A stretch of 64,000 nucleotides of DNA, from positions 372,001-436,000 of the forward strand of contig OW818680.1 of assembly GCA_942493055.1 (NCBI GenBank), read 5' to 3'. The DNA comes from CAIZQW01 sp942493055. Its GTDB lineage: Bacteria > Verrucomicrobiota > Kiritimatiellia > RFP12 > UBA1067. The notes under the pieces were generated by a model. It made no database searches. It was given only the letters and a program-made list of their open reading frames with translations, and had not been told where the DNA came from. Positions 7,278-16,922 of this stretch are shown here, piece after piece (positions within the stretch are counted from its first letter, which is position 1; each line of letters begins with the position of its first letter). A program made the translations under genes and the position numbers.

Positions 7278-8702
7278 ATGCCTGAACTCAACATGAGTGA
7301 TTTGATTTTCACGGAGAATCACTCACGTCTGAACAAAATCGCGATTATTGAAGCGACGCGGCGCATCAGTTACCGAGACCTCCAAGCAACCGTCGAACAG
7401 GTTAGCGATGCCTTGAAAACACATGGCGTAAAGCCTTTTGACCGTGTCGCCCTCTTGTGCCATGACAGTATCGACTATGTCGTGCTCTCACTAGCTGTTC
7501 TCAAAATAGATGCCGCCATTGTACCGATTGCACCCGACCTCATGTCCGACGAGCGTTCATCGATTCCGGAGCGCATGGATGTACACTTCATCCTGTCTGA
7601 TGCCTCTTTGTCCCCAGATAAAACAGGAGTCACGCTCCCGTCTTCGCTGGGGCTCGACCGGACCATCTCCCTCCTGCCGCGCGCGGCCTCACAGGAGTCA
7701 CGCGAACACTATGCCGCGATAAGGCCAGCCTTTATACGCTTTTCTTCAGGCACGACCGGCGCGAGCAAAGGCGTGGTGCTCTCACACGAAACCATTCTCG
7801 AACGGACCGATGCCGCGAATGACGGGCTCCACATCACAGAGGCAGATACCATCGCCTGGGTCCTCTCCATGAGTTTTCACTTTGTGGTGACGGTTTTGCT
7901 CTTCCTTCGCAAAGGAGCAACCCTTGTGATTTGCGGAAGTCCGATCCTTGACGCCATGGCGCGCGCCATACAGCACCATGAAATCACATTGATCTACGCA
8001 AGTCCTATTCATTATCGCCTCTTAACGACCTCACACGCCGTCACCTCTGACCACTTTAAATCCTTGCGAATGGCCGTTTCAACAGCCGTCCGCCTCCCTG
8101 AACAGATTGCACACGACTTCTTCCAACGCTTTCATGTCCATCTGACCGAAGCTTATGGCGTCATCGAGATCGGGCTTCCCTTTGTACATCAGCAAGCCGA
8201 CTCGTTTTGTTCAGGGCACCTCGGAAAACCGCTGCCCGCCTATACGGTCAAATGCACAGCCGACGGCGAAGTGCTGATCCGAGGGAAAGGACTTTTTGAC
8301 GGCTACTTTTCACCCTGGACCCCCTACCCGTTGCGACAGACTGACGGCTGGTTCAACACGGGAGACGTCGGCGAACTCTCCGCCGACGGATGCCTCACGC
8401 TCGTTGGACGCCGGAAGGCCGTCATCAATTTTTCCGGGATGAAAATTTTTCCACAGGAGGTCGAGGAGGTCCTCAACCGTTTTCCTTCTGTTGCAGAGTC
8501 GCTCGTCTACGGAGAACCTCATCCCGAATATGGACAACTTCCCTGCGCGAAGCTTGTACTGACTCCCGGCACAAAAAGCTTTGATGAACGCGAACTATTG
8601 CTCTTTTGCCGGACACACCTTACAGCGCATAAAATTCCAAAAACATTTACCTGCGTCGAGGCTTTGCCGAAGACCGCAAGCGGTAAAATCCGCCGTTTCT
8701 AA
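7278..8702 (+). CDS. AMP-forming acyl-CoA/ACP ligase (ANL superfamily)
   Basis: The 474-residue adenylate-forming enzyme activates a carboxylic acid as acyl-AMP and transfers it to CoA or a carrier protein. Core motifs are complete: the ATP loop FSSGTTGASKG (155-165), TEAYGVIEIG (A5), NTGDVGEL with the ribose-binding Asp, the hinge region GRRKAVINFSG, and the catalytic Lys470 in TASGKIRRF at the very C-terminus. It is shorter than fatty-acyl-CoA ligases (about 520-560 residues) and more like small carrier-protein or aryl ligases. The substrate is not predictable. A ketosynthase pair lies 9 kb downstream, which could share an acyl pathway (inference). It starts 18 bp after the lipoprotein gene. 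An in-frame ATG at 7293 is an alternative start. Confidence 0.85.
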   Translation: MPELNMSDLIFTENHSRLNKIAIIEATRRISYRDLQATVEQVSDALKTHGVKPFDRVALLCHDSIDYVVLSLAVLKIDAAIVPIAPDLMSDERSSIPERMDVHFILSDASLSPDKTGVTLPSSLGLDRTISLLPRAASQESREHYAAIRPAFIRFSSGTTGASKGVVLSHETILERTDAANDGLHITEADTIAWVLSMSFHFVVTVLLFLRKGATLVICGSPILDAMARAIQHHEITLIYASPIHYRLLTTSHAVTSDHFKSLRMAVSTAVRLPEQIAHDFFQRFHVHLTEAYGVIEIGLPFVHQQADSFCSGHLGKPLPAYTVKCTADGEVLIRGKGLFDGYFSPWTPYPLRQTDGWFNTGDVGELSADGCLTLVGRRKAVINFSGMKIFPQEVEEVLNRFPSVAESLVYGEPHPEYGQLPCAKLVLTPGTKSFDERELLLFCRTHLTAHKIPKTFTCVEALPKTASGKIRRF

Positions 8703-8719
8703 GAGCCAACCAAATACAA

Positions 8720-8748
8720 TCGACACACGATCACCAATGTAATATAGT
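8720..8748 (+). promoter_or_regulatory. Sigma70-type promoter for the CotH/lamin-tail gene
   Basis: TCGACA (8720-8725), a 17-nt spacer and TATAGT (8743-8748) give an expected start near 8755. This leaves a leader of about 30-40 nt. Confidence 0.6.
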
Positions 8749-8785
8749 AGAAGCTGAAGTGTATAAAAATGACCGTTTTCTGATC

Positions 8786-11700
8786 ATGTGTGACATGGAT
8801 TTACATCTTATTAATTTGCGGAAGTTCGTCAGCGCAGCACTCTTTCTATCCTTTTGTTGCGTTTATCACGTACAGGCGAACCTCTATATTACAGAGGTGA
8901 TGTCGAACAATGAAAACGGCTTAAAAGATGAAGATGGAGACCGCCCGGACTGGCTCGAAATCTATAATGCGGCTGACGCACCTGTCAATCTTGACGGCTG
9001 GTGGCTGACGGACAAGGTTACCCAGCCAACACAGTGGCGTTTCCCGGCAGTGATCCTTCAGCCAAAGAGCAACATCCTGGTGTGGGCCTCTAGTAAAAAT
9101 CGCGCACTCACCAACGCACCGTTGCATACCAGTTTTAATCTTTCCGCCAATGGCGAATATATCGGCCTCTATCGCCCGGATCCCACCAACGGCTTGCCGA
9201 TGCTCGTGACCGGATACTCCTTTCCTGCCTTGCCTGCAGACGTATCGTACGGCTACTCTTTCCTGCAATACACAACCAATTTCATCGCCCTCGGAGAACC
9301 CGGACGTTATATTGTCCTGACAGATGCCCAAGGCAATAATTTCTATACTAACGTCAACTACGCAGCAGGACACCTAGGCCATAATCAGCCCGGCGGCTGG
9401 AATGTATCCCCGGCGTTCAATGATGCGGCATGGACCTCTGCCACAACCGGCATCGGCTATGACACAACGGGCGCGTTTAACACCTGGATCGGAACCTCCC
9501 CAGCAAGCAACTGTTCAAATGCCCTCCGCTACGTCAACTCCTCGCTCTGCTTCCGCCGGACCTTTACAGCCACTGATCCGCCAACTAATCTTGCCTCTCT
9601 GACCCTCCGCATGAAATATGAGGATGGCTTTATCGCCTTTGTCAACGGGGTCGAAATCGGTCGGGCAAACTGCTCAGCGACAACGCTGGCGTACAATACC
9701 CCCGCTGACACGGCGGTCAACGAAGCTGTAGTGAACAGCTGGTTTGATTATGCCGTTCCAAAGGCTCTCTTGTCTTCCGGCACCAACCTGCTGGCCGTCC
9801 AAGGGTTGAATGTCAACAAAACCAGCTCGGATTTCCTGATGCTTCCCACATTGTTAGGAACCTACTCGTATTTCAGCGACACCTTCGTCTACTTCAGCAC
9901 GCCCACGCCCGGGGCCCTGAATGGCACGGGTGCATCAGGGCCGCTACTCGTTGATGCCACCCCCGCAGATCCCAACATTCCGCGTCCGCTCGGCAACAGC
10001 TCCAGCCCGCCACTCACCCTCACTGTCCGCGCCATTAAAACGAAAAGCCACATCTCCAAGGTCCAGGCCTTTTACAGAACCCTGTGGAACGCGGAGGCCT
10101 CCCTCACCCTGCTGGACAATGGCGTAGCCCCTGACGCAACAGCCAATGACAGCATCTATTCCGCTAATCTGCCCACAACCGAACTTGCCCCCGGACAAAT
10201 GTTGCGCTGGCGCTTTGAAGCGCAAGATGTTCAGGGCGTAATCACCAAACTCCCTGCCTATCTTGATCCAAACGATTCGCCTTGCTATTTCGGAACCGTG
10301 GCCGTTGTCTCCTCGACAGCCACCAGTCAACTCCCTGTCCTTGAATGGTTCGTAGAAGGCTCTCCCGCCAACGGTCCTATTGCAGCGGCGTTTCGAGGCT
10401 GTTGTTACTTCATGACCAACTTTTATGACAACACCGGACATGAAATACATGGCCAGTCTACAGCGGGCTTTGCGAAGAAGAGCTATGACTTTGACTTTAC
10501 CGGAGAAAAACGCTTCTTATGGAGGGCAGACGAACAACGCGTCAAGGACATTAACTTGCTTTCAAATTTCGCAGACAAGACAAAGACACGCAACACCTTC
10601 TCGCATTGGGTTGGACAGAGGACTGAAACACCCCACCACTTTGCCTTCCCTGTGCGGGTCCACCTCAACGCCACCTTTCATGGCGTGATGGACATGATGG
10701 AGGATGGCGATGACCGCCTGCTCGCGCGTAACGGGCTCGATCCGGAGGGTGCCTTCTATAAAATTTACAATCTTGTGTTTACCACGAGCGCAGAAAAGAA
10801 GACTCGCCAAGAGGAGGGCAATGCCGACCTCGCGGCTTTTTACAGCGGACTGGACCCTGCAAGCCCATTGAAATTTAAATTTGCCTATGACAACCTGGAT
10901 ATTCCTGCGGCAATCAACTATATGGTGACCCGCTATCTGAATAGCGATGTCGACCATGGCCACAAGAATTACTACCTCTACCGTGACACGAATACGACAC
11001 GCGAATGGCAACCCATCATCTGGGATGTCGATCTCTCACAAGGACACGTCTGGAACGGCTCGGAAGGCTATTTCGATGATGACCTGATCACGAATTGCAC
11101 CATCAGCGTCAACAGCTTAACGAATCAAAACCGTCTCTATTATCTCATCTATTCCACCCCCGAACTCCAGCAGATGTATGTGCGACGCTTAAAGACACTC
11201 ATGGACACGCTCCTCCAGCCGCCGGGCACGGTCAACGGTATTTTGGAGACCCAGATGCGCGCCCTTGTCGCAACCGTTGATCCAGACCCGGCAAACCCTT
11301 CAGCCTGGACAGACGGCGACCTTGACGCCACGCGCTGGGGGATCGATGCCCGCTTCATCCAGAACCGGCCGCGCGAAGAGGTTGAGCGCCTGGTCACAAA
11401 TTACTTTGCCCCCAGGCGCGCCTTCCTGTTTAATCAAGGAGCCGGACGTCAGACATACAATGGACTTCCTATTCCCTCTGCTTCGCAGACGAACCTCCCA
11501 GGCATGATCGCCTTTGACGCACTGGATGTCCGGCCTGCCAGCGGCTCACAGCACGAATATGTCATCTTACACAACACAACCGCACAGGCCATCGATCTCT
11601 CCGGCTGGACCGTAGACGGCCAAATCCAGCACCGCTTTAAAGGCGGCACAGTCATCCCGTCAGGCGATGGCACTGCCGCGACAAACTACATCGGACTTTT

Positions 11701-12829
11701 ACATCTGGCCAAAGATGCGTATGCCTTCCGAGCACGAACCAACGGACCGACCGGCAATCAGCGCCGCCTTGTCCAAGGAAATTATCTCGGCGAACTCTCA
11801 GCAAGGGGCGGCACCATCAACCTGCGTGATCCAGAGGGCGCACTCATCGCCACGCATACCTATCCAGCAGATCCAACGCCCATGCAAAGCGATTTACGCA
11901 TCACCGAACTGCAATACCATCCGGCTCCCCCCACACCAGCCGAATCTGCAGCAGTCATCGGGGTCCAAGAATCCGACTTCGAATATATTGAACTTTTGAA
12001 TGTGGGCGCGACATCCTTGCAGCTGGGCAACGCATGGTTTGCACAAGGCATCCTGTTTACCTTCCCCTCAGTCTCACTTGCTCCGGGAGCGCGGCTCATC
12101 CTCGCAAAGAATCCGCTTGCGCTCACCGTGCGATACCCCTCCATCACAAACACAGTCACCGTGCTAGGCCCCTACTACGACGAACTCAGCGACAAGGGGG
12201 AGCGACTTGAACTCAAGGACGCGACAGGTGAAACCATTTTTGATTTTGAGTATGACGATGACTGGTATCCTCACACGGACGGAACAGGGCGTTCCCTTGT
12301 TCTGCGAGAGGTGTCACTGCCGCAAACCACACTGCATCTGGAAGATCCCAAAGCATGGGGGATCTGCTACATGACAGCTGGGTCGCCAGGCTATGGCGAC
12401 GCGACCCTTGCACAAGCCTATTACGGATGGAACCACTTCCACTTTACAGAAGGTCAATGTGAAGACGAGGAGACGGGCGGGCCTTATGCAGACCCGGACA
12501 GCGACGGACGCGTCAACTGGGCGGAATATGCGCTCGGCACAAGTCCTTGGACAAACGATACGCATTCGATCAGCCTGAGATTCATCCCCATCGAGGCTGC
12601 AAAATACGATGCGATATCCTTCATGCGGGCATTGAATAGCATCGATGTCGAGTACAGTCTCTGGTCCACGCACGACCTCGCGTGGGAACTCTGGCAAGAA
12701 GAAGCGAACGCCGTGATAGACGACACAACACCCATTGATGCTGTACGGGAAACGGTCATCCTGCGCGAGGCGACGCCTTCAGCAGCACCCCAGCGCTTTC
12801 TCAAGCTGCACCTTGACTTTAATCCTTAA
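8786..12829 (+). CDS. Large secreted CotH-kinase protein with lamin-tail domains
   Basis: This protein of about 1,347 residues has a signal peptide ending near VQA-NLYI. Order: lamin-tail domain (about 32-160: ITEVMSNNENGLKDEDGD, DWLEIYN, DGWWLTD); a beta-sandwich segment (160-540); a CotH kinase-like domain (540-890: FAKKSYDFDF, KDINLLSNFADKT, HGVMDMMEDGDD and the metal-binding WDVDLSQGH); two further lamin-tail domains (about 905-970 and 1035-1165); and a C-terminal block beginning DPDSDGRVNWAEYALG. CotH proteins are atypical secreted kinases (established for spore coat CotH). Substrates here are unknown. Start codons at 8786 or 8795 fit the signal peptide; a GTG at 8759 also exists. It ends overlapping by 11 bp the convergent TolC-like gene of the VTC/DUF4956 operon, a partnership seen around CotH genes elsewhere. 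Confidence 0.88.
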   Translation: MCDMDLHLINLRKFVSAALFLSFCCVYHVQANLYITEVMSNNENGLKDEDGDRPDWLEIYNAADAPVNLDGWWLTDKVTQPTQWRFPAVILQPKSNILVWASSKNRALTNAPLHTSFNLSANGEYIGLYRPDPTNGLPMLVTGYSFPALPADVSYGYSFLQYTTNFIALGEPGRYIVLTDAQGNNFYTNVNYAAGHLGHNQPGGWNVSPAFNDAAWTSATTGIGYDTTGAFNTWIGTSPASNCSNALRYVNSSLCFRRTFTATDPPTNLASLTLRMKYEDGFIAFVNGVEIGRANCSATTLAYNTPADTAVNEAVVNSWFDYAVPKALLSSGTNLLAVQGLNVNKTSSDFLMLPTLLGTYSYFSDTFVYFSTPTPGALNGTGASGPLLVDATPADPNIPRPLGNSSSPPLTLTVRAIKTKSHISKVQAFYRTLWNAEASLTLLDNGVAPDATANDSIYSANLPTTELAPGQMLRWRFEAQDVQGVITKLPAYLDPNDSPCYFGTVAVVSSTATSQLPVLEWFVEGSPANGPIAAAFRGCCYFMTNFYDNTGHEIHGQSTAGFAKKSYDFDFTGEKRFLWRADEQRVKDINLLSNFADKTKTRNTFSHWVGQRTETPHHFAFPVRVHLNATFHGVMDMMEDGDDRLLARNGLDPEGAFYKIYNLVFTTSAEKKTRQEEGNADLAAFYSGLDPASPLKFKFAYDNLDIPAAINYMVTRYLNSDVDHGHKNYYLYRDTNTTREWQPIIWDVDLSQGHVWNGSEGYFDDDLITNCTISVNSLTNQNRLYYLIYSTPELQQMYVRRLKTLMDTLLQPPGTVNGILETQMRALVATVDPDPANPSAWTDGDLDATRWGIDARFIQNRPREEVERLVTNYFAPRRAFLFNQGAGRQTYNGLPIPSASQTNLPGMIAFDALDVRPASGSQHEYVILHNTTAQAIDLSGWTVDGQIQHRFKGGTVIPSGDGTAATNYIGLLHLAKDAYAFRARTNGPTGNQRRLVQGNYLGELSARGGTINLRDPEGALIATHTYPADPTPMQSDLRITELQYHPAPPTPAESAAVIGVQESDFEYIELLNVGATSLQLGNAWFAQGILFTFPSVSLAPGARLILAKNPLALTVRYPSITNTVTVLGPYYDELSDKGERLELKDATGETIFDFEYDDDWYPHTDGTGRSLVLREVSLPQTTLHLEDPKAWGICYMTAGSPGYGDATLAQAYYGWNHFHFTEGQCEDEETGGPYADPDSDGRVNWAEYALGTSPWTNDTHSISLRFIPIEAAKYDAISFMRALNSIDVEYSLWSTHDLAWELWQEEANAVIDDTTPIDAVRETVILREATPSAAPQRFLKLHLDFNP

Positions 12830-14069
12830 CGCTCTCCCAGAGGTTGAGGACTTGAAAGAGCTCGCCGCAAACAACGAGCGGACGATAGAGCAGTTCAAGT
12901 TGCTGTTCTTCCAAGGCGAAACAATCCTCACACATCTTATAATAACGCGACGGATCCGCTACAGCATCCTTCATGGGAACAGGAACCTTTGGCAGACGGT
13001 CGACCACCGCCCAGGCGTCACGAAGTTCAAGCTGCAACGCCTCATAACGGGCCTTCAACTGCTGCTCAATATCCGCCTCACGCAAATTCGCAGCCGCACG
13101 TGCGGCATGCGCCGCGTTTTCCAGAGATGTTGAAAAAAAAGGAAGGATAAACGCGACGCGCAATTGCCACTGGCCTTCATCGCGCGAATCATTGAACTCA
13201 TAGCCGGTATCCACATAATCAAACCAGGGGATATTTGCAGCCTTGGCTGCCTTGTGATCCGCCCGTATTTTGTTGGTGGCCTCACGCGCCGCCCGATATT
13301 CCGGAGACATCGCAATGATCTGGCGTTGTTGCGCCAGCCCCGAGGCGACCACAGCCAACTCGCGGGAGAGCGGCGGCAACTGGATCGCATCCGCTGGAAT
13401 ACGGGTCAGGATGGAAAGAGTTCGCCGCGCCGTTTGAATGGACTGCCTGACTTGTTCAACCGTCATCTCATGCCGCATCACTTGGATCTGGTGCGCTTGA
13501 AACTCATATTCGGGGATCAAGCGGTTTTTCAGGGAATCCCCCAAATACTGCTCGCGCACTGTGAAATGCTCCGAGAGCCGCTGGTGTAGATCCAGCAAGG
13601 CCTGCGCCATCTGCAGTTCTGCGCAGAGCTGGTAGATCACCAAGGCAGCTTCTGCGCGTTCAATCCGGGCCTCCTCCTCCAAGGTACGGCGCGTTGCCTT
13701 AGCGACTTCGTGAAGTTGCTTGTTAATAAAGGGATTCGGAATATAAAAGCGCATCCGCAGCCCGTACTGCCGGTCATCCTCGGCCTGACTCACGGGATGC
13801 GCGTTCGGAATGCTGGAACTCAACAGCAATTGTGGATTCTGCCAATCCGCCTTGGCTCGGACGCGGAAATATTCCGCGCGCGCATCCTGCAACAAAGCCG
13901 CGTAATTCACATTGGAAGCCATGGCGACACGAATCACATGTTGCCACGTGAATGCCTTCGCCGACAAAGAGGGGACAACAGGCTCTACGGCATGAGTTTC
14001 CGCTGCTGAAAGGCAACAACACAACCCCGCGCAACAACCGGCACCTATAATAAAAAGACGTTTTTTCAT
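12819..14069 (-). CDS. TolC-family outer-membrane efflux protein
   Basis: The 416-residue protein has a Cys-rich hydrophobic signal (about 1-24) and long alpha-helical segments with heptad character (HEVAKATRRTLEEEARIERAE..., QALLDLHQRLSEHF, AAHAARAAANLREADIEQQL), as in outer-membrane efflux channels. TolC-like trimers form the exit duct of tripartite exporters. The ATG at 14069 overlaps the stop codon of the HlyD-like gene as ATGA, which fixes this start and shows translational coupling; upstream in-frame starts lie inside that gene. It is the last gene of the VTC - DUF4956 - HlyD - TolC operon. The 3' end overlaps the CotH gene tail to tail. Confidence 0.87.
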   Translation of the reverse strand: MKKRLFIIGAGCCAGLCCCLSAAETHAVEPVVPSLSAKAFTWQHVIRVAMASNVNYAALLQDARAEYFRVRAKADWQNPQLLLSSSIPNAHPVSQAEDDRQYGLRMRFYIPNPFINKQLHEVAKATRRTLEEEARIERAEAALVIYQLCAELQMAQALLDLHQRLSEHFTVREQYLGDSLKNRLIPEYEFQAHQIQVMRHEMTVEQVRQSIQTARRTLSILTRIPADAIQLPPLSRELAVVASGLAQQRQIIAMSPEYRAAREATNKIRADHKAAKAANIPWFDYVDTGYEFNDSRDEGQWQLRVAFILPFFSTSLENAAHAARAAANLREADIEQQLKARYEALQLELRDAWAVVDRLPKVPVPMKDAVADPSRYYKMCEDCFALEEQQLELLYRPLVVCGELFQVLNLWESVKD

Positions 14070-15259
14070 TGTTTCAAGCGCGTGAGGCGTGCCTCGAATT
14101 GACGATAAAAGAGACGGCATCTCTCTGGAAATGTGAGTGGAGGAAAATTCAGCAAGACGCTCTCTCCTGGAATCAAATCATGCTTCGGGTCCTCAATCGC
14201 GAGATAGAATCTCCGGCCACGCGTCGGGAAGCGAACACTCGAGGGCGTGGAAAAGGGATCCATCAAGTCAAGCAGCTCGGGCTCCAATCGTACAACCCGC
14301 GCATGATAGCGGCCGGGGATGTCCCTGAAGGGCGCGATCACGGTTAAGCGAAGCCCCTCGTGAACCAAGGCTGCCTGATGCGGCCGCAGCATGCCTGTGA
14401 TTTCCGTCAGTTCAGGCTGCATAATCCGCAAAACCGGGACGCCGGCGCCGACCACATCGCCTGCCTTATACTGGATGCGTGAAACAACGCCTTTGGACTT
14501 CGCCTTTAAATACGCAATCTGTCCCTTATCGGAAGCGCCTAAATGCTGTGCCAACCCCTGAAGTGTCTGCCGTTGTTCCACAGTCCACTGCAGATTTGAA
14601 TGCTGCGCCACCCCTTGTGCCTGCCAGCCTTCCCAGGCCTTCAGGGACAGCTCGTAGCGCTCTTGCTGCGCCTTGAGCAAGGCAGGATATGAGGCCAATG
14701 TTTGCTCAAGCGCCTTCAGTTCGGGACGGATCCGCATCAGTTCCAATTCAGAGATCAACCGTTTTTCAACCAAGGGTTGCAAACGATCCACCTCTGTCTT
14801 CAAGGAGTCGTGCGTAGCCTGATCACGCCGTTGATTCAACCGCGTCTCTTCGAGTGACACACGGCTATCATCCAACGCCGTTTGCAGCCGGAAGGAGATC
14901 ACCTGTTTTTCCTGAACGTCACGATCCATATCCAACTTGAATTCGAGCGAGCGCAGACGATAGGTCAGCTGATCATTCAGCTCCTGCGCTTCGGCGAAGC
15001 CTTCAACCTCCACCAGCGTATCCCCCACTTCCACCTTCTGACCGACGCTGACATTGATCTTTCGGATGCGAACCGTCTCAATAGGCCCCACCGTCTCGCT
15101 TTCAGCAGAGACCAGGCCCAGCAACGAATTCTCAACCTGGCTTTCGGGCTGCAAGAGCCAGGCAACAGGAAACAGAAGCAACCAGAAGAGATACACCCAT
15201 CGCCTCAACCAAAAAACAACCCGAATCCGGAACGGGATTACTACATTTTTCTTTGTCAT
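14066..15259 (-). CDS. HlyD-type periplasmic adaptor (membrane fusion protein)
   Basis: The protein has about 397 residues. It has one membrane anchor near the N-terminus (about 12-35, VVFWLRRWVYLFWLLLFPVA), the first half of a lipoyl domain (VRIRKINVSVGQKVEVGDTLVEVEG), a long coiled-coil hairpin (about 90-230), then the second lipoyl half (KGVVSRIQYKAGDVVGAGVPVLRI) and beta-barrel/membrane-proximal domains. Such adaptors bridge an inner-membrane pump and a TolC channel. No ABC or RND pump is encoded here; the only multi-pass inner-membrane partner is the DUF4956 protein upstream. GGAG lies 9 nt before a GTG at 15262 and 12 nt before the ATG at 15259; a TTG at 15277 is less likely. Confidence 0.87.
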   Translation of the reverse strand: MTKKNVVIPFRIRVVFWLRRWVYLFWLLLFPVAWLLQPESQVENSLLGLVSAESETVGPIETVRIRKINVSVGQKVEVGDTLVEVEGFAEAQELNDQLTYRLRSLEFKLDMDRDVQEKQVISFRLQTALDDSRVSLEETRLNQRRDQATHDSLKTEVDRLQPLVEKRLISELELMRIRPELKALEQTLASYPALLKAQQERYELSLKAWEGWQAQGVAQHSNLQWTVEQRQTLQGLAQHLGASDKGQIAYLKAKSKGVVSRIQYKAGDVVGAGVPVLRIMQPELTEITGMLRPHQAALVHEGLRLTVIAPFRDIPGRYHARVVRLEPELLDLMDPFSTPSSVRFPTRGRRFYLAIEDPKHDLIPGESVLLNFPPLTFPERCRLFYRQFEARLTRLKQ

Positions 15260-15310
15260 CACTACGTTATTCTCCAAAAAAAAAAGCGCGATTACCTGGC
15301 CTTGGCGATT

Positions 15311-16000
15311 CTAGACTTCAATGGTTGTGCGGTGCATCACCAAGACAGGTTGAGAGATCGTCTTCACCTCCCGAAGCGCATTGAGCAACTCACGTTGATA
15401 TGAAGGATCCATCAACCGAATATGATACGAGAACTCCACTGTGCCTCCCTGGGCCACATCGCGGACGGCAATCAGGGTAAATGACTCGCAGTGCTTTTCC
15501 AAGAGCGCATCCACAATCTGCTTGCTGTCCTCATTTCTACTCGAAAGGAAGCGGAGCAGCCCTTCATATTCCCGGCGTGAAGCAAATGGAGCGAAATGCA
15601 AGAAGAGGGCAACAGCATTGATCATCACCGTGCCGCCAATCGCCACCAGCGGCAAGCCGGAGCCGCAGGCAATCCCCGTCCCCATACAGGCAAACAAGAA
15701 CATCGCATCACGCGGATCACGAATCGGGGTACGGAACCGAACAATGGCGAGCGTGCCTAAGATCCCCAAGCCACGCGCCAAACTCTCCCCCACCGCCATA
15801 ATCAACAAACAGGTCACCATGGAACCTAAAATCATGGATTGAATAAATGACTTTGAGTAGGAGAACCCGCTAAAGGTCCATTGATAGACAGATGCATACA
15901 TAAAGGCGAGCAAAAAACTCAACAGCATGGCGCCGATAATACTCGTCAACGACATAGGCGCCGTCGTGCCGAGCAACATGTTCAAATAGTCAGTCTGCAT
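15311..16000 (-). CDS. DUF4956 multi-pass membrane protein
   Basis: The 229-residue protein has about four membrane segments in the first 150 residues (IIGAMLLSFLLAFMYASVY; SMILGSMVTCLLIMAVG; LGILGTLAIVRFRTPIRDPRD; a final long hydrophobic stretch), then a soluble C-terminal domain of about 75 residues. The conserved IVRFRTPIRDPRDAMFLF stretch is the family signature as I recall it. DUF4956 genes are often next to VTC-domain and CotH genes (established association, function unknown). GGAG with 7-nt spacing precedes the ATG, and the VTC gene stop is immediately adjacent, so the two are coupled. In this operon it could be the inner-membrane component working with the HlyD and TolC proteins (inference). 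Confidence 0.85.
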   Translation of the reverse strand: MQTDYLNMLLGTTAPMSLTSIIGAMLLSFLLAFMYASVYQWTFSGFSYSKSFIQSMILGSMVTCLLIMAVGESLARGLGILGTLAIVRFRTPIRDPRDAMFLFACMGTGIACGSGLPLVAIGGTVMINAVALFLHFAPFASRREYEGLLRFLSSRNEDSKQIVDALLEKHCESFTLIAVRDVAQGGTVEFSYHIRLMDPSYQRELLNALREVKTISQPVLVMHRTTIEV

Positions 16001-16801
16001 CTAAATACTCCAATTATAAAAATTAGCTAAATCGATTCGCGTCGGCAGGGAATGGTCAAAGCATCCTTCCTTCCAGACACCCGTAGAATACTTACAATTT
16101 CCTGTCTTTTGCAAGTCAAATGTCTCGATGAGGTGAAGCACCCAGGTCGGCACCTGCTCAAGCGTCTTTATTTCCATCACAATAGACGAATTTTCTTCGC
16201 CCTGCGCTTCACCTGAATCCATGGGGAACCAGGTGCCGCTCCTCCCGAAATCAGTCCAGGAGGTTGTTGGCTGATACTCCAGAAGACGGTCAAAAGTGAT
16301 CCGCAAATAGTCAAACCCAGTGCCCAAATAGGACTCCCGTATATACCGCACCAGTAACTTGGGGACCGCCCCCAACTCCCACACAATCCGCTTGAAATTT
16401 AAAAAATCAATCTCCTGCTGCTCCGATACGAAAACATCCGGCAGCGCCTCATCAAATACCAAACGCTCATTCCACGCAGGAAAGGGGATCTGTGCGCGTG
16501 TCTTAACAATCGTGTGTCGGTACTTCGCCTTAATTTCAGTAAAGATCGGCGCAGACCCGATCTCGCCATACGTCCGGACACGCAACTTGAAGCGATTCAG
16601 CGCCTCAACCTCCTTGGCCGAATGGAACGATAAATCAGGCGTGTCCAACTGAAGCGTCGTAATCATATACTCTGACGGCTCACCTTTTCCAAACGGATCG
16701 CGGACAACAAAAGGCTCCATCCACGCTCGCATTTCAGGTACGCATGACGGCGGAATTAAATACTTACTTTCATAACGATTTATGATGTTCCTCAACAGCA
16801 T
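16001..16801 (-). CDS. VTC-domain protein (polyphosphate polymerase-like)
   Basis: This protein of about 266 residues shows the VTC tunnel-fold motifs: RYESKYLI at the N-terminus, FKLRVRTYG, FTEIKAKYRHTIVKTRA, LLVRYIRESYLG, LRITFDRLL and SIVMEIKT. The basic residues (R, K on alternating strands) and the closing Glu correspond to the phosphate- and metal-binding tunnel of yeast Vtc4, which makes polyphosphate from ATP. There is no signal peptide, so it is probably cytoplasmic. Whether it makes polyphosphate or acts on another triphosphate is not known. Two in-frame ATGs exist (16807, 16801). The predicted promoter places the transcript start at about 16801, favouring the second, leaderless start. 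Confidence 0.85.
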   Translation of the reverse strand: MLLRNIINRYESKYLIPPSCVPEMRAWMEPFVVRDPFGKGEPSEYMITTLQLDTPDLSFHSAKEVEALNRFKLRVRTYGEIGSAPIFTEIKAKYRHTIVKTRAQIPFPAWNERLVFDEALPDVFVSEQQEIDFLNFKRIVWELGAVPKLLVRYIRESYLGTGFDYLRITFDRLLEYQPTTSWTDFGRSGTWFPMDSGEAQGEENSSIVMEIKTLEQVPTWVLHLIETFDLQKTGNCKYSTGVWKEGCFDHSLPTRIDLANFYNWSI

Positions 16802-16807
16802 CCGCAT

Positions 16808-16836
16808 ATTTAAAACCTTATTGTTCCTGAAGTCAA
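16808..16836 (-). promoter_or_regulatory. Promoter for the VTC-DUF4956-HlyD-TolC operon
   Basis: On the minus strand TTGACT (16831-16836), a 17-nt spacer and TTAAAT (16808-16813) end right before the first ATG. The expected start falls at about 16801, on the second ATG. Confidence 0.5.
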
Positions 16837-16922
16837 CAGAGATTGCATTTTACCCCCACTTTTTCCTCGCATGCGTAATGGTTCTTTGTTACTGTAAAAC
16901 CATCTTAAGCAAAGGGATGGCT

